Shown here one piece after another: positions 4,471 through 7,131 of a DNA stretch of 7,131 bases (within the stretch, counting starts at the first letter, position 1; every line of letters starts with the position of its first letter). The DNA is taken from NCBI GenBank assembly GCA_029861795.1, contig JAOTYS010000243.1, positions 1 to 7,131 on the forward strand, written 5' to 3'. The position numbers and the translations under genes are program-made. This DNA is from Gammaproteobacteria bacterium. Lineage in GTDB: Bacteria > Pseudomonadota > Gammaproteobacteria > Arenicellales > JAOTYS01. The notes beneath the pieces were generated by a model. That model worked only from the letters and a program-made list of their open reading frames with translations, searched no databases and was not told the origin of the DNA.

Positions 4471-5916
4471 ATGATGCAGGCGCTTCAGGACACGCTCGGA
4501 AGTACGTTGCCAGGTATTGTCGGCGCGCTGTTGATCTTGGTGATCGGTTGGTTGGTCGCCGTAGTCGTTCGCGCTGGGATCAAGCGCGGCCTGGGCGCGT
4601 TGAAGCTCAACGACCGAGTTAGCCAGCAAACCGAGAGCCGCATGGATCTAGAAAGTGGCCTGGCTGTGACCGTCTTCTGGATCATTATCGCTTTTGTGCT
4701 GATCGGTGTATTCAACGCCTTAGACTTACAGGCGTTCTCCAGACCCCTGGACGCGCTGGTTACCCAGATCACCGGATTCCTCCCGAACATTATCGCTGCA
4801 GGTGTGCTGGCGATAGTGGCTTGGGTGATTGCGACCATAGTGCGCTCTTTGATCAGCAAAGGACTGAGCGCAACCACGCTGGATGAGAAGCTTGCAACCG
4901 ACGCGGGCATGACACCCATGTCCAGCAACATCGCCAATATTGGCTTTTGGTTGATCATCTTGCTTTTCCTTCCAATGATTCTTGGAGTGCTTGGCCTTAG
5001 AGGTTTGCTCGAGCCGGTTCAGGCCATGATTGACAAGTTCTTGGCCGCGTTACCCAACATCTTTGCCGCAGCGGTCATCGGATTCGTTGGCTGGTTCATC
5101 GCCAAGATTTTGAAGGAAATTGTCGCCAATTTGTTAGCCTCGGCGGGGGCGGACAAACTGTGGGATAAAGCGGGTATCGTGACCTCAACCAAGCTCTCCA
5201 GTCTTCTGGGGACTTTGGTTTTTGTGTTCGTGTTCATTCCCGCGCTGATTGCGGCCCTGGAGACTCTCAACATCGAAGTGATATCCCGTCCTGCAACGGA
5301 GATGCTAGGCATGTTTCTGGCGGCCATCCCGAACATTCTGGCTGCAGCAATCATCCTGGCGGTCACTTATTTTGTCGCCAAGTTCGTGGTCGGATTGTTG
5401 ACCGGGCTTCTAAGTGACGTTGGATTCAATGATTGGCCGGCCAAATTAGGGTTGACCGCGTTGGCGCAAGGCGAAACCAAATTATCAACCATGGCAGGTC
5501 GGGTCGTGATGTTTTTTGCAATGCTGTTCGCCTCAGTGGAGGCAGCCAACCGACTCGGCTTCGTTCAGGTGCGTAACGTCGTCACCATATTCATCGAGTT
5601 TGGTGGGCATATCCTGCTCGGTGCGGTAATTCTTGCCGTCGGTTTCTGGCTTGCAAATCTCGCCCATAAAGGGATTATCCAATTCGGCGGAAAAGACCAG
5701 ACGGGCACCGCCAACATCGCGCGATTTGCCGTCCTAGCTTTAGTGCTCGCCATGGGTTTGCGGGCGATGGGGATTGCGGATGACATCGTGAATCTCGCAT
5801 TCGGCCTGACGCTCGGTGCCATAGCGGTCGCCGTTGCGCTATCGTTTGGTCTCGGCGGACGCGAAGCCGCTGGCAAACAAATGGAGCACTGGCTACGCCA
5901 AATACGCAAGGAATAG
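4471..5916 (+). CDS. multi-pass membrane protein with five 'conserved TM helix' repeats, mechanosensitive-channel type (CmpX-like)
   Basis: This protein has about 481 residues. It is built from five ~90-residue units, each opening with a membrane helix of pattern LPNIxAAxxxxxxGWxxA. Numbered from the upstream GTG, the helices start near residues 14 (LPGIVGALL), 105 (LPNIIAAGV), 195 (LPNIFAAAV), 287 (IPNILAAAI) and 381 (HILLGAVIL). A polar linker and a second membrane helix follow each of the first four. This is the PF05552 TM-helix repeat found in MscS-superfamily relatives such as Pseudomonas CmpX. The end, LAFGLTLGAIAVAVALSFGLGG (443-464), has the small-residue pattern of an MscS pore helix. 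The protein then stops within 20 residues, so the MscS beta and alpha/beta cytoplasmic domain is absent. It probably sits in the inner membrane and may gate under tension or support envelope homeostasis; this is inferred. ATG 4471 is chosen on ribosome spacing. It has its own promoter and terminator, so it is a single-gene unit. Confidence 0.9.
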   Translation: MMQALQDTLGSTLPGIVGALLILVIGWLVAVVVRAGIKRGLGALKLNDRVSQQTESRMDLESGLAVTVFWIIIAFVLIGVFNALDLQAFSRPLDALVTQITGFLPNIIAAGVLAIVAWVIATIVRSLISKGLSATTLDEKLATDAGMTPMSSNIANIGFWLIILLFLPMILGVLGLRGLLEPVQAMIDKFLAALPNIFAAAVIGFVGWFIAKILKEIVANLLASAGADKLWDKAGIVTSTKLSSLLGTLVFVFVFIPALIAALETLNIEVISRPATEMLGMFLAAIPNILAAAIILAVTYFVAKFVVGLLTGLLSDVGFNDWPAKLGLTALAQGETKLSTMAGRVVMFFAMLFASVEAANRLGFVQVRNVVTIFIEFGGHILLGAVILAVGFWLANLAHKGIIQFGGKDQTGTANIARFAVLALVLAMGLRAMGIADDIVNLAFGLTLGAIAVAVALSFGLGGREAAGKQMEHWLRQIRKE

Positions 5917-5956
5917 TTGTCTAGCGCAAGGACGGGTGGATCTAGGCCGGACTTAA

Positions 5957-5986
5957 GCAAAGGGCCCGACTCGTCGGGCCCTTTGC
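5957..5986. terminator. strong terminator hairpin after the channel gene
   Basis: GCAAAGGGCCCGAC (5957-5970) and GTCGGGCCCTTTGC (5973-5986) form a perfect 14-bp stem around a 2-base core; in RNA the loop would open to about 4-6 bases. The AAA/TTT flanks within the stem make it usable in both directions. It begins 41 bases after the stop codon. Confidence 0.88.
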
Positions 5987-6301
5987 TCATCTGGATGCTG
6001 ATTAAACGTTAAGGGCCTGTTTCCCGCTTAATGCCGATCTAGCTCAGTCGACATAGTCAATCACTTCACCGGTGTTTTGATCAAATGCCGAGCCGTGGTA
6101 GCGCGTATCATCGACAGCAAGACCCACCTAAATTTAGTCTGTTTGGGTTTCCGTTGTATTTGTACTATTTGATGAAATAAGACTATCCGACAATACGGCA
6201 ATTCTAATTCCGAAATGCGCGCTGCAAGGGTGGTACCGAATATCTTACCCTCAGAAAAGACGGGCCGTTCACAATCCTCTGAATTTCACTGAGTCATTTA
6301 C
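5987..6301. other. intergenic region between convergent genes; one coding scrap, otherwise nothing seen
   Basis: Apart from the short minus-strand frame at 6044-6127 and a 10-bp palindrome CTAAATTTAG (6128-6137), no gene, RNA or repeat is recognised. No intrinsic terminator is visible downstream of the minus-strand gene ending at 6302. Confidence 0.5.
6044..6127 (-). pseudogene. 27-codon orphan C-terminal-like coding scrap
   Basis: The minus strand reads from GTG 6127 to TGA 6044. Its residues (RYHGSAFDQNTGEVIDYVD at the end) have the look of a true protein C-terminus: an aromatic-glycine turn, then a TGEVIDYVD tail. An in-frame TAG lies immediately upstream (6128-6130), there is no ribosome site, and it is too short to stand alone. 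It may be the end of a decayed gene whose 5' part has been lost. No family is assigned. Confidence 0.3.
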
Positions 6302-6853
6302 TCACGGCAACTGGTATTGTATGTGAGGCCAAATCGCCTCCCCAGCCGCAGCTTGTTGCACCAGATCTCCCTCTCCAGTCACCTTTAAGGCCATCACGTC
6401 CGTATTAACAAAAAACTCATTGTCCCCAGAAATCCCCTTGAATTTTCCTGTTCCTCCAGTGAAGATGAACCTCCCCTTGCAATTGGCTGGATTGCCATCA
6501 CAGTTCCATTTGGCAAAGATCTTATTGTTATCCTTATCAGTCAGGATACATCGTCCATGACCAGTTTCGTTTCCAGTTTCTAAATCGGTTTCGACGGTCG
6601 CGGGACAAACCATCTTAGCGGCCTCTAAGGGTTCCTTGTCATTCCCAACCACTAACACCCCTACAAAAGCCCCAACGAAATGGGCTTGCTTTCCCTCCAT
6701 TTGAAATAGCATCCCTTGGCCTTCCCAGGCAGCCACGCCTTTCAGTTTTTGATCCTCCGCTTGCGCTGACTCAGGCAGCACAGCAAATCCAAAAGTGAAT
6801 AGGCTCAAGACTGAGATCAAGACTAGGTTAGGAAATACCCGTTTAAAACTCAT
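6302..6853 (-). CDS. secreted/periplasmic protein of unknown function with a signal peptide
   Basis: This 183-residue protein has a Sec signal peptide: MSFKRVF, a hydrophobic core at about 9-25, and a likely signal peptidase I site after AQA (residue 32, before EDQK). The mature ~151 residues are rich in short beta strands and turns. FIFTGGTGKFKGISGDNEF (129-147) matches the turn-rich 'GGTGKYxGxxG' motif of bacterial exported proteins with a dirigent/allene-oxide-cyclase-like barrel; that fold call is inferred. Four cysteines (83, 102, 118, 125) could form two disulfides in the periplasm. The frame stays open upstream to an ATG at 6997, but GGAG (complement of 6861-6864) lies 7 bases before the 6853 ATG, and only this start places the signal peptide at the N-terminus. 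It has its own candidate promoter. The role is unknown. Confidence 0.85.
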   Translation of the reverse strand: MSFKRVFPNLVLISVLSLFTFGFAVLPESAQAEDQKLKGVAAWEGQGMLFQMEGKQAHFVGAFVGVLVVGNDKEPLEAAKMVCPATVETDLETGNETGHGRCILTDKDNNKIFAKWNCDGNPANCKGRFIFTGGTGKFKGISGDNEFFVNTDVMALKVTGEGDLVQQAAAGEAIWPHIQYQLP

Positions 6854-6891
6854 ATTTGTTCTCCTCGACTCCATGCAACGTGTGAAAGATA

Positions 6892-6920
6892 GCAATACCA
6901 CGGACTCATTAGTCTTACAA
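6892..6920 (-). promoter_or_regulatory. candidate extended -10 promoter of the secreted-protein gene
   Basis: On the minus strand TTGTAA (6915-6920) is followed after 17 bases by TATTGC (6892-6897), which is preceded by TGG, an extended -10 element. Transcription would start about 30 bases before the start codon. Match quality is moderate. Confidence 0.4.
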
Positions 6921-7039
6921 GTTGGGCGTTGGAGCCCAAAGCTGTACCAGCGAACCAGGGTGGTTATGCGGTGAATTCTTAAAAATCTTGCTAGCACTGC
7001 GTCACGATTCCTGGAAGAAGACCTGGCAGAAAAATAAGC

Positions 7040-7131
7040 TCACTGGATGCCGCCATCTATTTCTACTTCAACTTCTGGATCTGAAAACATTGAGGCCGGT
7101 TCTGTAGTAGGGCGGACCATCGCCGACATGT
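7040..7131 (-). CDS. possible C-terminal end of a minus-strand gene (partial, runs off window)
   Basis: A minus-strand frame is open from the window edge to a TGA at 7040-7042. It encodes about 29 residues, including VRPTTEPASMFSDPEVEVEIDG, an acidic tail with strong coding-like composition. An ATG occurs near the edge (7129), but the frame may well continue from outside. No family can be assigned from so little. If real, it lies 186 bases upstream of the secreted-protein gene on the same strand, far enough for that gene to need its own promoter. Confidence 0.35.
   Translation of the reverse strand, partial: MSAMVRPTTEPASMFSDPEVEVEIDGGIQ

Noticed and set aside
6854..6997. N-terminal extension of the secreted protein to ATG 6997
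   Set aside because: It would bury the signal peptide behind 48 basic residues and ignore the GGAG site 7 bases before ATG 6853.
6922..7107. 61-codon plus-strand frame at the right edge
   Set aside because: Antisense to the promoter region and the possible minus-strand gene end; no ribosome site and no motif.
1..7131. Search by eye for CRISPR arrays, tRNA/rRNA genes, toxin-antitoxin pairs, retron or other defence systems
   Set aside because: No regularly spaced repeats, no cloverleaf or rRNA signature, and no reverse transcriptase, nuclease or antitoxin motif was recognised.

Overview
The window looks like an accessory, gene-sparse stretch of a proteobacterial chromosome, most likely gammaproteobacterial. 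The UPF0149/YecA-type protein with a SEC-C tail, the IS3-family element and the GFA-family enzyme all fit this. The assignment is inferred from gene content; no rRNA or tRNA is present to anchor it.

Layout. (1) 1-316: 3' end of an IS3-family insertion sequence, with the C-terminal part of the OrfB transposase and the right end of the element. (2) 597-1650: a probable two-gene unit. It has a small acidic protein resembling DUF1871 and a YecA/UPF0149 protein ending in a SEC-C metal-binding motif, closed by a hairpin terminator. (3) 1655-1929: an intergenic stretch with a 16-bp perfect palindrome and a cluster of GTTCA pentamers. (4) 1930-2349: a GFA-family (glutathione-dependent formaldehyde-activating/CENP-V fold) zinc protein. 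(5) 2350-3134: a decayed region. It holds one copy of a ~98-bp dispersed repeat, a frameshifted SAM-domain remnant of the kind found at the N-terminus of signalling cyclases, a strong 41-nt hairpin, and a possible tyrosine-recombinase fragment. (6) 3135-3587 (-): a two-TM membrane protein of unknown function. (7) 3588-4470: almost gene-free, with the second copy of the dispersed repeat (about 93% identical to the first), one possible 53-codon ORF and a good sigma70 promoter. (8) 4471-5916: a ~480-residue membrane protein built from five ~90-residue repeats of the mechanosensitive-channel 'conserved TM helix' type, with a perfect 14-bp stem terminator. (9) 5987-7131: a small orphan C-terminal-like coding scrap, then a minus-strand secreted protein with a clear signal peptide and a Gly-rich barrel-type motif, and at the edge what may be the end of another minus-strand gene.

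The intact genes look like independent single-gene units, apart from the 597/930 pair. I see no toxin-antitoxin pair, defence island, CRISPR array or biosynthetic operon. The most interesting material is the debris (IS end, SAM remnant, possible integrase scrap), the repeat pair and the structured intergenic DNA. Together they suggest a site of repeated insertion and decay rather than a coherent new system.
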